From Roseiarcus sp963835955 (GTDB lineage Bacteria; Pseudomonadota; Alphaproteobacteria; Rhizobiales; Beijerinckiaceae): a stretch of DNA of 64,000 bases. Each line of letters begins with the position of its first letter. Positions within the stretch are counted from its first letter, which is position 1. The notes beneath the pieces are model-generated. The model was given only the letters and a program-made list of their open reading frames with translations. It was not told where the DNA came from and made no database searches. Position numbers and translations under genes: made by a program. Where the stretch lies: positions 168,920 through 232,919 of the forward strand of contig CAWIHZ010000014.1 in assembly GCA_963835955.1 (NCBI GenBank), given 5' to 3'. Below are positions 11,943 to 20,348 of this stretch, one piece after another.

Positions 11943-12566
11943 ATGCGCCTGAGAGCGTGGGACTTGACGATCGAGCGCGGCGGGCGACGCCTGTTCGCCG
12001 GACTTTCCTTCGAGGCGGCCGAGGGCGGCGCAATTGTCGTCACCGGCCCCAACGGCGCCGGCAAATCCAGCCTGCTGCGGGCGCTTTGCGGCTTTCTGCC
12101 CCTGCAGGCCGGCCATTTTGCCCTCGAAGACGCCGACGATGAGCGGACGGTCGGCGAGCAGGCCCATTATCTCGGCCATTTGGACGCGCTGAAGGGAGCG
12201 CTGACCGCCGGCGAGAATCTCGCCTTCTGGGCCGGCGCCCTCGGCGCCGATCCCGCGCGCGGCAGGCAGCGGGAAGCGCTGGCGCGCGTCGGTCTCGCGC
12301 ATGTGATCGATTTTCCCGCGCGCGCGCTGTCGGCCGGACAGAAGCGCCGTGTCGCGCTCGCCCGCCTCATCGTCGCCCATCGGCCGCTGTGGCTATTGGA
12401 CGAGCCGACCGCGGCGCTCGACGCGGCCGCGCAAGCCGCCTTCGCCGCAATCATGCGCGCGCATCTGACCGGCGGCGGCATCATCGTCGCCGCGACGCAC
12501 GCGCCGCTCGGTCTTGACCGCGCTGAGGAATTGAGGCTCGGCGCGAACGAGAGCGCAAGGGCGTGA
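11943..12566 (+). CDS. ccmA: Haem exporter ATP-binding protein CcmA
   Basis: A 207-residue ABC ATPase with Walker A GPNGAGKSS, the LSAGQKRR signature and Walker B LWLLDEPTAALD. The short length, the N-terminal LTIERGGRRLF and the following ccmB-type gene identify it as CcmA, the ATPase of the CcmABCD complex. That complex releases haem-loaded CcmE during cytochrome c maturation. ATG 11943 follows a GGAG at the right distance; the frame's earlier start adds residues not found in the family. Confidence 0.9.
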   Translation: MRLRAWDLTIERGGRRLFAGLSFEAAEGGAIVVTGPNGAGKSSLLRALCGFLPLQAGHFALEDADDERTVGEQAHYLGHLDALKGALTAGENLAFWAGALGADPARGRQREALARVGLAHVIDFPARALSAGQKRRVALARLIVAHRPLWLLDEPTAALDAAAQAAFAAIMRAHLTGGGIIVAATHAPLGLDRAEELRLGANESARA

Positions 12567-12579
12567 GGGCCGCGCTTGC

Positions 12580-12706
12580 CCTCGCCCGAGCCCTCTCCCG
12601 CGAACGGGAGAGGGGGCGCGTTCCCTTCCCCCGCTCGCGGGAGAAGGCGCCGTACGGCGTTCGGAAGAACGCCCGTCTTCCAACGGGCTATGGCGCCGGA
12701 TGAGGG
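12580..12706. repeat. Palindromic repeat between ccmA and ccmB
   Basis: Two hairpins, CCCTCTCCCG...CGGGAGAGGG and CTTCCCCCGC...GCGGGAGAAG, are followed by a segment containing GGAAGAACGCCCGTCTTCC and ACGGGCTATGGCG. Related copies lie in hrpB (1935-2072) and, less well conserved, at 58870-58920. A lone hairpin of the same kind is at 20323-20345. It ends just upstream of the ccmB start and separates two genes that are normally adjacent. Confidence 0.75.
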
Positions 12707-12713
12707 ACCGGAC

Positions 12714-13382
12714 ATGACAGCCGCCCTCGCCCTTTTCATCCGCGAATGGCGGATCGCGCGGCGGATCGGCGGCGGCGCCTCGGTCGGCGCGGTGTTTTTC
12801 CTGATCCTGGTCGCGATCATGCCGTTCGCGCTCGGGCCCGATCTCGAACTGCTCGCAAGGCTCGGCCCGGCGATCCTCTGGATCGCCGGGCTGCTGGCGA
12901 CCCTGCTCGGGCTCGACCGCCTGTTCCAGGCCGATCAGGAGGACGGCTCGCTCGATCTGATGCTCAACGGCGCGCTGCCGCTGGAACTCGTGGTGCTGGT
13001 CAAATGCGCGGCGCACTGGACCGCGAGCGCGCTGCCGCTGGTGGCGCTGAGCCCGCTCTTCGGCCTAATGCTGGCGATGGCGCCCTTGCCGCTCGCGCTG
13101 GTCGCCGCGTCGCTCTTGGCCGGCACGCCGGCCTTGACCATGATCGGCGCGATCGGCGCGGCGCTGACGATTTCGCTGAGGCGCGGCGGCCTCCTGATGG
13201 CGGTGCTGGTGCTGCCGCTCGCGATTCCGGTGCTGATCTTCGGCGTCTCGGCGGCCTCGGCCGCCAGCGGCGGCGCGGCGCCGTTCCTGACCCCGTTCCT
13301 GATGCTGTGCGCGCTATCGCTGTTCGCCATCGCCGCCGCCCCCTTCGCCGCCGCCGCGGCGCTCAGGCACGTACGGGAATAG
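12714..13382 (+). CDS. ccmB: Haem exporter permease CcmB
   Basis: A 222-residue inner-membrane protein with six hydrophobic segments. It opens FIREWRIARRIGGGA..GAVFF, typical of CcmB, and contains LDRLFQADQEDGSLD, the cytoplasmic motif that contacts CcmA. It works with CcmA, and with CcmC/D elsewhere, in cytochrome c maturation. The ATG at 12714 lies after the palindromic repeat, so the long upstream extension of the frame is repeat sequence and not protein. ccmC, normally the next gene, is not in the window. Confidence 0.92.
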   Translation: MTAALALFIREWRIARRIGGGASVGAVFFLILVAIMPFALGPDLELLARLGPAILWIAGLLATLLGLDRLFQADQEDGSLDLMLNGALPLELVVLVKCAAHWTASALPLVALSPLFGLMLAMAPLPLALVAASLLAGTPALTMIGAIGAALTISLRRGGLLMAVLVLPLAIPVLIFGVSAASAASGGAAPFLTPFLMLCALSLFAIAAAPFAAAAALRHVRE

Positions 13383-13506
13383 GGAGCGGCAGGGAACGCC
13401 CGTTGCGTAACGCGGGGATGCCGCGTAAGTATCTTGCGCGCCTATCCGGTTAACGCGGACCCCCACTACATAGTGGGATGCAGCGGCTATTCTTCCTGCG
13501 GCGGCA

Positions 13507-13815
13507 ATGCGCGTCCATATGGGCCGCCCGCCCAAACTCACCGCGCGCCAAAAACGCGAGGCGCTGAAAGCTCTCGCCGACGGCGCCGCGACGCAAGCTG
13601 ACCTGGCGCGCCGGTTCAACATCAGCCAGAGCACGATTTCACGGCTGGCGGAGAAGGCCTCCACCCTGCCTGCTGGACCCGCGCTCGACGCCGAGACGGA
13701 ACGCGCGGCGCGCGCCTTCATGCAGCGTCTCGAAGGCAAGCATCCCGCGACAGAGGGGAGGTTCAGCAATCCCGCGCTGATCGACAACATCAAGCGCGAG
13801 GGGTTGCGGCTATGA
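13507..13815 (+). pseudogene. HTH-nucleotidyltransferase antitoxin remnant (MNT type), catalytic part deleted
   Basis: A 101-codon frame. The N-terminal half is a resolvase-like helix-turn-helix (GRPPKLT...QADLARRFNISQSTISRL). It then reads LDAETERAARAFMQRLEGKHPATEGR, which resembles the segment leading into the GSRARG motif of minimal nucleotidyltransferases. It jumps directly to FSNPALIDNIKREGLRL, the usual C-terminal end of that family. The Gly-Ser and Asp-x-Asp catalytic core is missing, consistent with an in-frame internal deletion. Its stop overlaps the next start (ATGA), as in MNT-HEPN pairs. The family assignment is my recognition from memory. A short intact HTH protein is the alternative. 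Confidence 0.55.
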
Positions 13816-14140
13816 GCAGCGCCGCCCTCACCGCAGCCGATTACATGCGGAAGGCTGAGCGCGTTTTGGACGAGGCGCGTTTGCTCGCGACCGGCTTTGA
13901 GACGCCGGACTCGACCATCAAGACGCATCACAGCCTGATTGCCGAGTTCGGCAAGAAACTCGTTCTCGGCGGCCAAATCAACGCGGGCTTTGGCCGCGCC
14001 TTCAACAAACGCAGGATATGCGGCAGCTCGCCGATTACAGTTCTGAGCCGCCGCCTCTTGCCGAGGCGCAATGGGCGGTCGAACAGGCTGAGGCTTTTGT
14101 CGCGGCGATCCGTAGCCGGATCGAGCGGCTTAAGCTATGA
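13812..14140 (+). pseudogene. HEPN-domain (UPF0332-like) toxin remnant, deleted and frameshifted
   Basis: The first frame encodes AADYMRKAERVLDEARLL and then THHSLIAEFGKKLVLGGQ, both typical of small HEPN proteins. The stretch that should carry the helix with the conserved Tyr/Ala-rich ACNRAYYAMF motif is absent. At about 14009 one base appears to be lost. In the shifted frame the expected C-terminus continues as DMRQLADYSSEPPPLAEAQW and ends at TGA 14138-14140. HEPN proteins are usually RNases controlled by a cognate nucleotidyltransferase. Here both partners are broken, so the pair is almost certainly inactive. Confidence 0.65.
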
Positions 14141-14208
14141 GCGGCGCGCCCAAAAGTGCGGCCGCTTGGGCGGGGCGCCCGGGCGACCGTCGACGTCGAG
14201 CGCTCCGC

Positions 14209-15876
14209 TCAATGACCAAACGCGGCCGCCGCGGCCAGAATCAGGGCTGCGGCCATAAGCGACAGGCTGCCGGCGGGCCATTGACGGAGCCTCGCATCGA
14301 CACGCTCGAACGGCGCGCCCAATCCGAAGCCGGCGCGGAACGCGGCCTCGCCCAAGACGACGGTGTCGCCTTGCGGAACGCGAGGAAGGCGGCTTCCCCA
14401 ACGCCAAAGCGGCAGCGCCAGCGCCGCGCCGATCAACAATGGCCAAGAGCCGTCCCAGACCTTTGCGACGGCGAAGCCGTCAGCGGTGAGCCCGCCGATC
14501 GCGGGATACAGCAGCCAGGGGACCAGGATGGCGGCGAACGCGATCGCAAGCCAGAGATACGCCGTCCGCGCCGAGGCCGCCCCTTTGCCGCCCTGCGAGA
14601 CGATCCGGGCAAGGCGCGCGAGAAAATGCAGCATCAAGACCGCCGAGCCCGTCGCCGAGGCGTTCGCGAGCGCGGCGGCCGCCCCGCTTCCCAATGGGGC
14701 CTTGATCGCGAGCTTCGCCAGCGCGCCGCCCGTCAGCGGAAGGCCGGCGAGGCTCAAGGCCAGCACCGCCGCCAGGACCAACACCAGCTTGCGGAGGCGC
14801 CCGCCGGTCGCGGCGGCGACGCCGACGGCAAGAAACAACGCGCCCTTCACTAGAACATGATTGGCCGCATAGAAGGCTGCGTCTGAGGCCGTTCTTCCAT
14901 CGCCCGCGGCGAGTCCCATGCCGAGCACGGCGGCGATCAGGCCCATCTGGCTAATGCTCGAATAGGCGAGGACGGTTTTCGGATTTTGCTGGGTAATCCC
15001 GATCGCGACGCCGTAGAAGGCGGAGAAAAACCCGAATATCACCAACACCTCGCCCCAGCCTTGGAAAGCGACTTGCAAGGGAAGAAAGCGGATGAGGCCG
15101 ATCACTCCGGCCTTGACGGCCGCGCCGCTCAGCACGGCCGCGGCCGAAATGGGCGCCGCCGTATAGGCCAGCGGCATCCAGCCGTTCAGCGGCGCCAGCC
15201 CGATTTTCATTCCGAAGCTGGCGACGATGAGCGCAAGCGCGCCATCGCGCCAGGGCGAGCCGGGCAGCGCCGCCATGACGTCGGAAATCCGCAGGCTGCC
15301 GTTCGGTTCGCCCGCCGCGAGCGCCGCGAACGCGAGCAGCAACGACGCCTCGCCGAGAATCGTGAACGCCATATAGACGCCGCCTGCGCGCTTCGAGGCG
15401 GCGTTGTCATGAACGATCAGCCCATAGGCCGGGACGCTGACCAGCGCGTACATCAGATAGAAGGTCAGCAGATCGCCGGCGACGAAGACGCCGAGACTGC
15501 CCGTCAGCGTGAGGAGCCAGGATACGCCAATTCGCCTGTCGGGGCCGTCGTTCGCGTCCGAAAATCTGGCCGCGCTGGCGACGATCCAAGGCAGCGCCGA
15601 GACGGCGAGCAACATGGCGCCTGGAAGATCGAGCCAAAGGCTGAGGCGCAGCGCAGGCGCCTCGAATGCAATCGGTCCGCCGTAAATCGCCAAGACCGCG
15701 GTCGCCAACGCCGGAATCGGTGCGAGCCATTGGAGCGTCAACGCATGGGGACGCAGCTTGCGCGACAGGCAGGCCGCAAGAAGCATAAGCGGCGCCCCCA
15801 GCGTCATAACGAGCAGCGATGGACCAAAGACATGGGCCGCGTTCGCCACCGCTGCGGACCCAAAGTCGCCGGTCAT
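14209..15876 (-). CDS. Second MrpD/NuoL-like antiporter subunit
   Basis: A 555-residue polytopic protein of the proton-translocating antiporter family (MrpA/MrpD/NuoL-M-N). It has about 14 hydrophobic segments. The conserved Lys region is FGMKIGLAPLNGWMPLAYTAAPI, followed by the TVLAYSSISQMG helix with its charged and polar residues. It is the last gene of the E-F-G-A'B-C-D-D2 operon, and its start overlaps the mrpD stop. In complete Mrp systems the long MrpA carries a comparable domain, so this protein may take the place of the MrpA N-terminal part. That is inference from gene order. Confidence 0.85.
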   Translation of the reverse strand: MTGDFGSAAVANAAHVFGPSLLVMTLGAPLMLLAACLSRKLRPHALTLQWLAPIPALATAVLAIYGGPIAFEAPALRLSLWLDLPGAMLLAVSALPWIVASAARFSDANDGPDRRIGVSWLLTLTGSLGVFVAGDLLTFYLMYALVSVPAYGLIVHDNAASKRAGGVYMAFTILGEASLLLAFAALAAGEPNGSLRISDVMAALPGSPWRDGALALIVASFGMKIGLAPLNGWMPLAYTAAPISAAAVLSGAAVKAGVIGLIRFLPLQVAFQGWGEVLVIFGFFSAFYGVAIGITQQNPKTVLAYSSISQMGLIAAVLGMGLAAGDGRTASDAAFYAANHVLVKGALFLAVGVAAATGGRLRKLVLVLAAVLALSLAGLPLTGGALAKLAIKAPLGSGAAAALANASATGSAVLMLHFLARLARIVSQGGKGAASARTAYLWLAIAFAAILVPWLLYPAIGGLTADGFAVAKVWDGSWPLLIGAALALPLWRWGSRLPRVPQGDTVVLGEAAFRAGFGLGAPFERVDARLRQWPAGSLSLMAAALILAAAAAFGH

Positions 15877-17384
15877 CGTGGAGCAGCCGCTGCGACCGGA
15901 CGTCCGATCTGCAGCAATGTGAAAAAGGACGTCGGCGCGAACCCGAGAGCCACAGCGAAGATCGCCAGCGCCAGGGCGATCGCCTCGCGGGATCGTCGCG
16001 GGCGCGCCTTCATTGCGACGACGTTGTCAGAGAGCGCCGGCGCCAGCACCCGATAGATATATCCGGCGGCGAGCAGCCCGCCCGCCAGCATCACTGCCGC
16101 CCACAGCCACTGCCCGGCCTCGACCGATGATTTGATCATCAGCCATTTTGCCGCGAACCCGCCGCTCGGAGGCAGGCCCATCAGCGACAATCCGCCGAGT
16201 CCAAGAGCAAAGAACGTCATCGGCATCGCCCGGCCGGCCCCGCCAAGCCCCGCAATCCGGTCGTGGCCGAGGGATTCGGCGATGAGGCCAGCCGCCAGAA
16301 ACATCGCCGCCTTGGCGAAGGCATGCGAAAGCGTCTGCATCATGCCGCCGTTCCAGCCGTCCGCCGTCCAGAGATGCGCGCCGGAAGCGAGCGGAAAGAT
16401 CATGAATAAATAGCCGATCTGCGCGATGGTCGAATAGGCGATCAGGAGCTTGAGCCGTTCCTGCCGGAGAGCGAGAACGCTGCCAAACAGGATCGCCGCC
16501 GAACCCAGGCCGGCGAGCAGCGTGTTCACCACTGCGACCTGGAGAGCCGGGAGCACGTAGAACCAGAGACGCACGATCAGAAAGAACGATCCTTTGACCA
16601 CCAGCCCGGAAAGCACCGCGCTCCCGGCGGCCGGCGCGTTGGCGTGCGCCGGGGGCAGCCACAAATGCAGCGGAAAGAGCGCCGTCTTGGCGAGCAGCCC
16701 AGCCGTCATCAAACCGGCCGCCAGCCAGACGGCCGGCACAGTGCGCATCCGCTCCGCCAGGAGGACGATGTCGAGAGTGCCGAAGGCGCCGTAAAGCAGC
16801 GCGGCGCCCAGAAGATACAGGGCCGATCCGAACAAGGCGAAAAGCAGATAGCGAAGCGCGGCGACAAGCGTCTCCGGGCGCCCGTCGACGCAAACCAGCG
16901 GAACGGCGGCGAAGGTCAGAAGTTCCAGCCCAACGTAGAGATTGAAGAGATCGCCTCCGAGAAAGAGCAGGTTCAATGCGGCCCAGATGGCTTGCAGCAG
17001 AATCCAGAACGCGAAAGGCGCGCGCGCTTCAGCCGTCTCGGGCGGCGTCGCGAAATTGGCTCGGGCGTAGAAGCCGGAGGCGGCGATCACTAACGCCGCC
17101 GTGACCAACATGACAACCGAGATCCCATCCGCCCTCAGCGCGATGCCGAGCGGCGGCGCAACGCCCCCGACAATATAGACGAGCGGATTGCCGGAGCTTG
17201 ACACAAGGACGGCGATCGCGATGGCGATGGCGAGCCCGATTGGCATGAGGATGAGCGCTACGCGTTCAGCATGACGTCCGCCGAAGACGAACGATAACAG
17301 CACGCCCGCGACTGGGGCGAGGATCGCGACCACCAGAAGGAATCCGCCCACCGTCGTCGTGAGGCCTGGCGCAGACGACATCAT
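15873..17384 (-). CDS. mrpD: Monovalent cation/H+ antiporter subunit D
   Basis: A 503-residue, roughly 14-helix antiporter subunit. It has the proton-channel signature AGLLAKTALFPLHLWLPPAHA with its conserved Lys and His, and the LLIAYSTIAQIGYL helix. The family couples cation and proton movement across the inner membrane. Both ends overlap neighbouring genes by four bases, so it is translationally coupled to mrpC and to the second D-like subunit. Confidence 0.92.
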   Translation of the reverse strand: MMSSAPGLTTTVGGFLLVVAILAPVAGVLLSFVFGGRHAERVALILMPIGLAIAIAIAVLVSSSGNPLVYIVGGVAPPLGIALRADGISVVMLVTAALVIAASGFYARANFATPPETAEARAPFAFWILLQAIWAALNLLFLGGDLFNLYVGLELLTFAAVPLVCVDGRPETLVAALRYLLFALFGSALYLLGAALLYGAFGTLDIVLLAERMRTVPAVWLAAGLMTAGLLAKTALFPLHLWLPPAHANAPAAGSAVLSGLVVKGSFFLIVRLWFYVLPALQVAVVNTLLAGLGSAAILFGSVLALRQERLKLLIAYSTIAQIGYLFMIFPLASGAHLWTADGWNGGMMQTLSHAFAKAAMFLAAGLIAESLGHDRIAGLGGAGRAMPMTFFALGLGGLSLMGLPPSGGFAAKWLMIKSSVEAGQWLWAAVMLAGGLLAAGYIYRVLAPALSDNVVAMKARPRRSREAIALALAIFAVALGFAPTSFFTLLQIGRPVAAAAPR

Positions 17385-17725
17385 TCGGCGTCAACTCGGT
17401 CGCCGGAAGGTTTGGTCGAGGCGTCGGTATTTAGCGTGACGCGCCCGGTTTCCTCGTAAAGCCGCAGCATCAGAGCGACGGCAAGCGCGCTCGCCGCAAA
17501 GGCGACAACGATCCCGGTGATCACCATCGCCTGCGGCACTGGATCGGCCGGGAATCCAGCTCCCGCCCCCTTGCGGGCGATGATGCCGAAAAGCAAGAAA
17601 ACGCCGCTGCCGCCCAGATCGAAAGCGAGAATCTTGCGGAGCGGCTGCGGATTAGTGATGAGTCCGTAAAGGCCAATGCCCACTAGCGCCGAGCCGAGGA
17701 GACCCGCCAGCGTCGCCGCGCTCAT
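17381..17725 (-). CDS. mrpC: Monovalent cation/H+ antiporter subunit C
   Basis: A 114-residue protein with three transmembrane helices, related to NuoK. The family traits are the GIGLYGLITNPQPLRKILAFDLGG segment and the later DPVPQAMVITGIVVAFA helix. The frame continues upstream in a shadow of mrpB, but ATG 17725 overlaps the mrpB stop (ATGA) and gives the correct N-terminus. It is part of the antiporter membrane complex. Confidence 0.92.
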   Translation of the reverse strand: MSAATLAGLLGSALVGIGLYGLITNPQPLRKILAFDLGGSGVFLLFGIIARKGAGAGFPADPVPQAMVITGIVVAFAASALAVALMLRLYEETGRVTLNTDASTKPSGDRVDAE

Positions 17726-18669
17726 TCTTGGAGCTTCCGGCAAGGCGGACCCAGGACCAACATCGGGAGGCTCACGGCGATTGAAAGCACCATGAAGACC
17801 TCGATGAAGAGGATAACCGGCTTGGCGAACGCGGCGGGAAACGCAAAAAAACCGCCCGCGACACCGGCGCCGCCGACGCCGGCCGCGAGAAAGACAATCG
17901 GGCCTCCGACGAGCGCGAGCCGCAGCCACGGCGCGCTGACTGAGGGCGCCTCGGCAAGTCTGCCGATGATCGCGATTATCCACATCGCGGCGAGAATGGC
18001 GCCGCCCTGAAAAGCGCCGCCCGGTTTGTCCGCGCCCGCCCAGAAGACATGAACGCCGACCAGAATCCCGAGCGGCGCCAGAATCTGGGCGAGGAAGGCC
18101 AGCGTTCTTTCCGGCTGCGCCGCGCGCGGCTGTCCCGGCGCGCCGCCCCAAAATCGATCGGGCGCAAGCGACCAGACGCCAGCGACGGCAAGCACCAGAA
18201 CGACCTTCTCGAGCAAGGTGTCTAAGGAGCGATAGGCCATCAGAACCGCCGTGACCGGATTGCCGAGCCCGGTCTCGGCGAGCCGCTCGGCCGCCTCCGG
18301 GGCGAGAGACGGACCGGGATCGGGCAATAGCAGAACGACGGCCGCGAGCGCTCCAGTGACGGCGACGCAAAGAATTGCCGCCCATAGCCGCAGCGCGACG
18401 CCGGGCCCCTCGGCGGCCGCGGTCCGCGCGACGTCGCGCAAGCGGGTCGCCGCGCCGATGAGAAGAACGCCCGTCACGCCGCTGCCGATCGCGGCTTCGG
18501 TCAGCGCCACGTCCGGCGCAAATAGGCGAACCCAGACGATCGAGACCAACAGCCCATAGGCGACATAGCCCACGACGGCGGCGAACGCCTCGCGCGCCAA
18601 GATTGTCCAGCCGCCGACCGCCAGAACCATGGCCGCGAGGACGAAATCGAGGACCTGTTGAATGCTCAT
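17722..18669 (-). CDS. mrpB: Fused MrpA C-terminal / MrpB antiporter subunit
   Basis: A 315-residue protein. The first 75 residues form a DUF4040/MbhD-like domain (VGYVAYGLLVSIVWVRLFAPD, then LTEAAIGSG), normally the C-terminal end of MrpA. A linking helix region follows, then a full MnhB domain from about residue 185 (LGILVGVHVFWAGADKPGGAFQGG). So the MrpA tail is fused to MrpB, and the large MrpA N-terminal channel is a separate gene or absent. It overlaps mrpG and mrpC by four bases each. Confidence 0.9.
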   Translation of the reverse strand: MSIQQVLDFVLAAMVLAVGGWTILAREAFAAVVGYVAYGLLVSIVWVRLFAPDVALTEAAIGSGVTGVLLIGAATRLRDVARTAAAEGPGVALRLWAAILCVAVTGALAAVVLLLPDPGPSLAPEAAERLAETGLGNPVTAVLMAYRSLDTLLEKVVLVLAVAGVWSLAPDRFWGGAPGQPRAAQPERTLAFLAQILAPLGILVGVHVFWAGADKPGGAFQGGAILAAMWIIAIIGRLAEAPSVSAPWLRLALVGGPIVFLAAGVGGAGVAGGFFAFPAAFAKPVILFIEVFMVLSIAVSLPMLVLGPPCRKLQE

Positions 18670-18959
18670 CCGGCCTTTCCCTTGCGACGCAGGGCGCGAC
18701 CGATGAGTTGCGCGGTCGTCGCTCCGGACATTTGTATCAGGGTCCAAATGGCGATCAGTTTGAGGGCGACGAGCAGGCTCCCCGTGCGCGGAAGAAGCCC
18801 CAACACGACGAAGCCGAGGCCGAGGTTGTCGGCCTTCGTCAGTGCATGCAGTCGGCTCAACGCGTCGGGGAAGCGCAAAAGTCCCACAGACCCCGCGAAA
18901 AAGAAAAATGCGCCGGCGCCAATCGCGGAAACGCTGAAAATGTCGATCGCCAGACTCAT
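18666..18959 (-). CDS. mrpG: Monovalent cation/H+ antiporter subunit G
   Basis: A 97-residue protein with three transmembrane helices and the MnhG signature SVGLLRFPDALSRLHALTKAD near residue 24. ATG 18959 overlaps the mrpF stop by four bases; the longer frame upstream is only a shadow of mrpF and mrpE. It is a small membrane subunit of the antiporter and its exact role is not known. Confidence 0.93.
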   Translation of the reverse strand: MSLAIDIFSVSAIGAGAFFFFAGSVGLLRFPDALSRLHALTKADNLGLGFVVLGLLPRTGSLLVALKLIAIWTLIQMSGATTAQLIGRALRRKGKAG

Positions 18960-19243
18960 TGGCCGCCGGCCTGCGATGGACTGTCCGCCTCTGGCGGCGC
19001 CGCGCTGACGACGAAAGTGACCGAAGAGAAGGCGGAGAGGACCGCAAGTCCGAGAGCGATATCCTCCACTCCAGCCGCCTTGGTCGCAAAGGCGACCAAA
19101 AGGAGCGACGCGATTCCGCCGGTGCCGAGGAGTTGCGCCGCCATCATGCGATCGGCGTTGCCTGGTCCGCTGAGGACACGCACGAGTCCGGCCGCCACGG
19201 TGCAAAGTATGAAACCCGCCGCGGCCAGCAGGAAATCACTCAT
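18956..19243 (-). CDS. mrpF: Monovalent cation/H+ antiporter subunit F
   Basis: A 95-residue, three-helix protein. It has the MnhF hallmark RVLSGPGNADRMMAAQLLGTGG and a conserved Asp in the GVEDIALGLAVLSAFSSV helix. The start overlaps the end of mrpE by eight bases, and the stop overlaps mrpG by four. The last twelve residues are a polar tail. Confidence 0.92.
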   Translation of the reverse strand: MSDFLLAAAGFILCTVAAGLVRVLSGPGNADRMMAAQLLGTGGIASLLLVAFATKAAGVEDIALGLAVLSAFSSVTFVVSAAPPEADSPSQAGGQ

Positions 19244-19739
19244 GGCCGAGCATCCGAATGAATAGGGACTCTTCCGCCGCCAGTTCGGCGGCGATCGGCT
19301 GGCCGACGTCTAGACAGTGGACGAGAAGCGCCCCGCGGTCGTCGGTCCCTGTCGGCAGGGCGCCGGGCAGCAGGCTGGCGAGCGCGCAAAAGGCGCTTCG
19401 CGCGTTGCCCGGCGGCAATCGCAGGGGGTATGTCACGAAGCCGGGCTGCAATTGAAGTCGCGGGCGGAGCGCGCGACGCGCGACATCGAAACCCGAAACG
19501 ACGGACTGGCGGAAAAAGTCCAGCGCGAGGGCCAAGAGCGCCATAAATCGAAGGCGCGACTTTGGCGCCGGCAGCAGGGCTAGACTGGCCCAGGTGGCGA
19601 CGCCGACCGCGGCGAGCCCCGCGGGAAGATCCGTCGCGTCCCACCCCGAGATCATGAGCCAGAAGCCGAGGAACAACGCAGCCCTAACCGCCGCAGCCAT
19701 CACAAGGCGCGGCGCGAGATCGGTCTCGCGCTTACTCAC
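19236..19739 (-). CDS. mrpE: Monovalent cation/H+ antiporter subunit E
   Basis: First gene of the operon, 167 residues, starting at GTG. Two N-terminal hydrophobic segments are followed by the cytosolic MnhE domain with RPRLQLQPGFVTYPLRL, GTDDRGALLVHCLDVG and a C-terminal helix with paired Glu. The family is needed for assembly of the Mrp complex. The promoter should lie in the 600 bases upstream, where I see no clear signal. Confidence 0.9.
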   Translation of the reverse strand: MSKRETDLAPRLVMAAAVRAALFLGFWLMISGWDATDLPAGLAAVGVATWASLALLPAPKSRLRFMALLALALDFFRQSVVSGFDVARRALRPRLQLQPGFVTYPLRLPPGNARSAFCALASLLPGALPTGTDDRGALLVHCLDVGQPIAAELAAEESLFIRMLGHE

Positions 19740-20348
19740 GGGAAAAGACTCTAAAGCGCGACGGGCCTCGCTCGGGAACGATAATTAAACAAACAAAGCG
19801 GAAAGGCGCGCTGGACATGGGCATACGGTAGGGAGGGGTCATCAGCATCCGAAGTCTCGCTACGCTCTCGCTTAGACCACGATCCGAGAGGAACAGCGTC
19901 GCTTAGCTCCATCAAGCGAGTAGTGCGCCAGAAAAGTCATTCCGCCGCTCGACGCAACGCCGGACTCCAAGGCCGGTCTGCTTGGGGTCGAAGACCAAGC
20001 TGTCCCGACGCGCGTCGGGGCGCTCCAGGATCTCGATCTTGCGCCGTGTCAGCTACATCGCCTCTCCACAAACGCCGGGTCGCGGACCCCGAGCCTCGCC
20101 GGCGGACCTATCGCGACGATTTGCGACGTCCCGCGTCAGTTGACATAGCAGAATGGCGAATTGCAGCAAATGAAATTGTCGGTTCCGCGGATCGCGTGAC
20201 GCACTGAGTTTACTTCGGAACTCTAAATCCAAATCGGCGGGTTCAAGGTTCGGGCTTGGGCGGCGCGATGCGCAGCGTTGATTTCTCTGAACTCTGCCGA
20301 GAACCCCCCTGCGACGCCACCTTCTCCCGCGAGCGGGAGAAGGAAGAA
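19740..20348. other. Gene-free interval upstream of mrpE
   Basis: About 600 bases between mrpE and the end of the M16 gene. No frame here looks coding. The only structure I recognise is a hairpin at 20323-20345 (CCTTCTCCC...GGGAGAAGG), the same core as the palindromic repeats at 1935-2072 and 12580-12706. It lies just after the stop of the M16 gene and might act as a transcript end. The mrp promoter must be in this interval. Confidence 0.5.
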
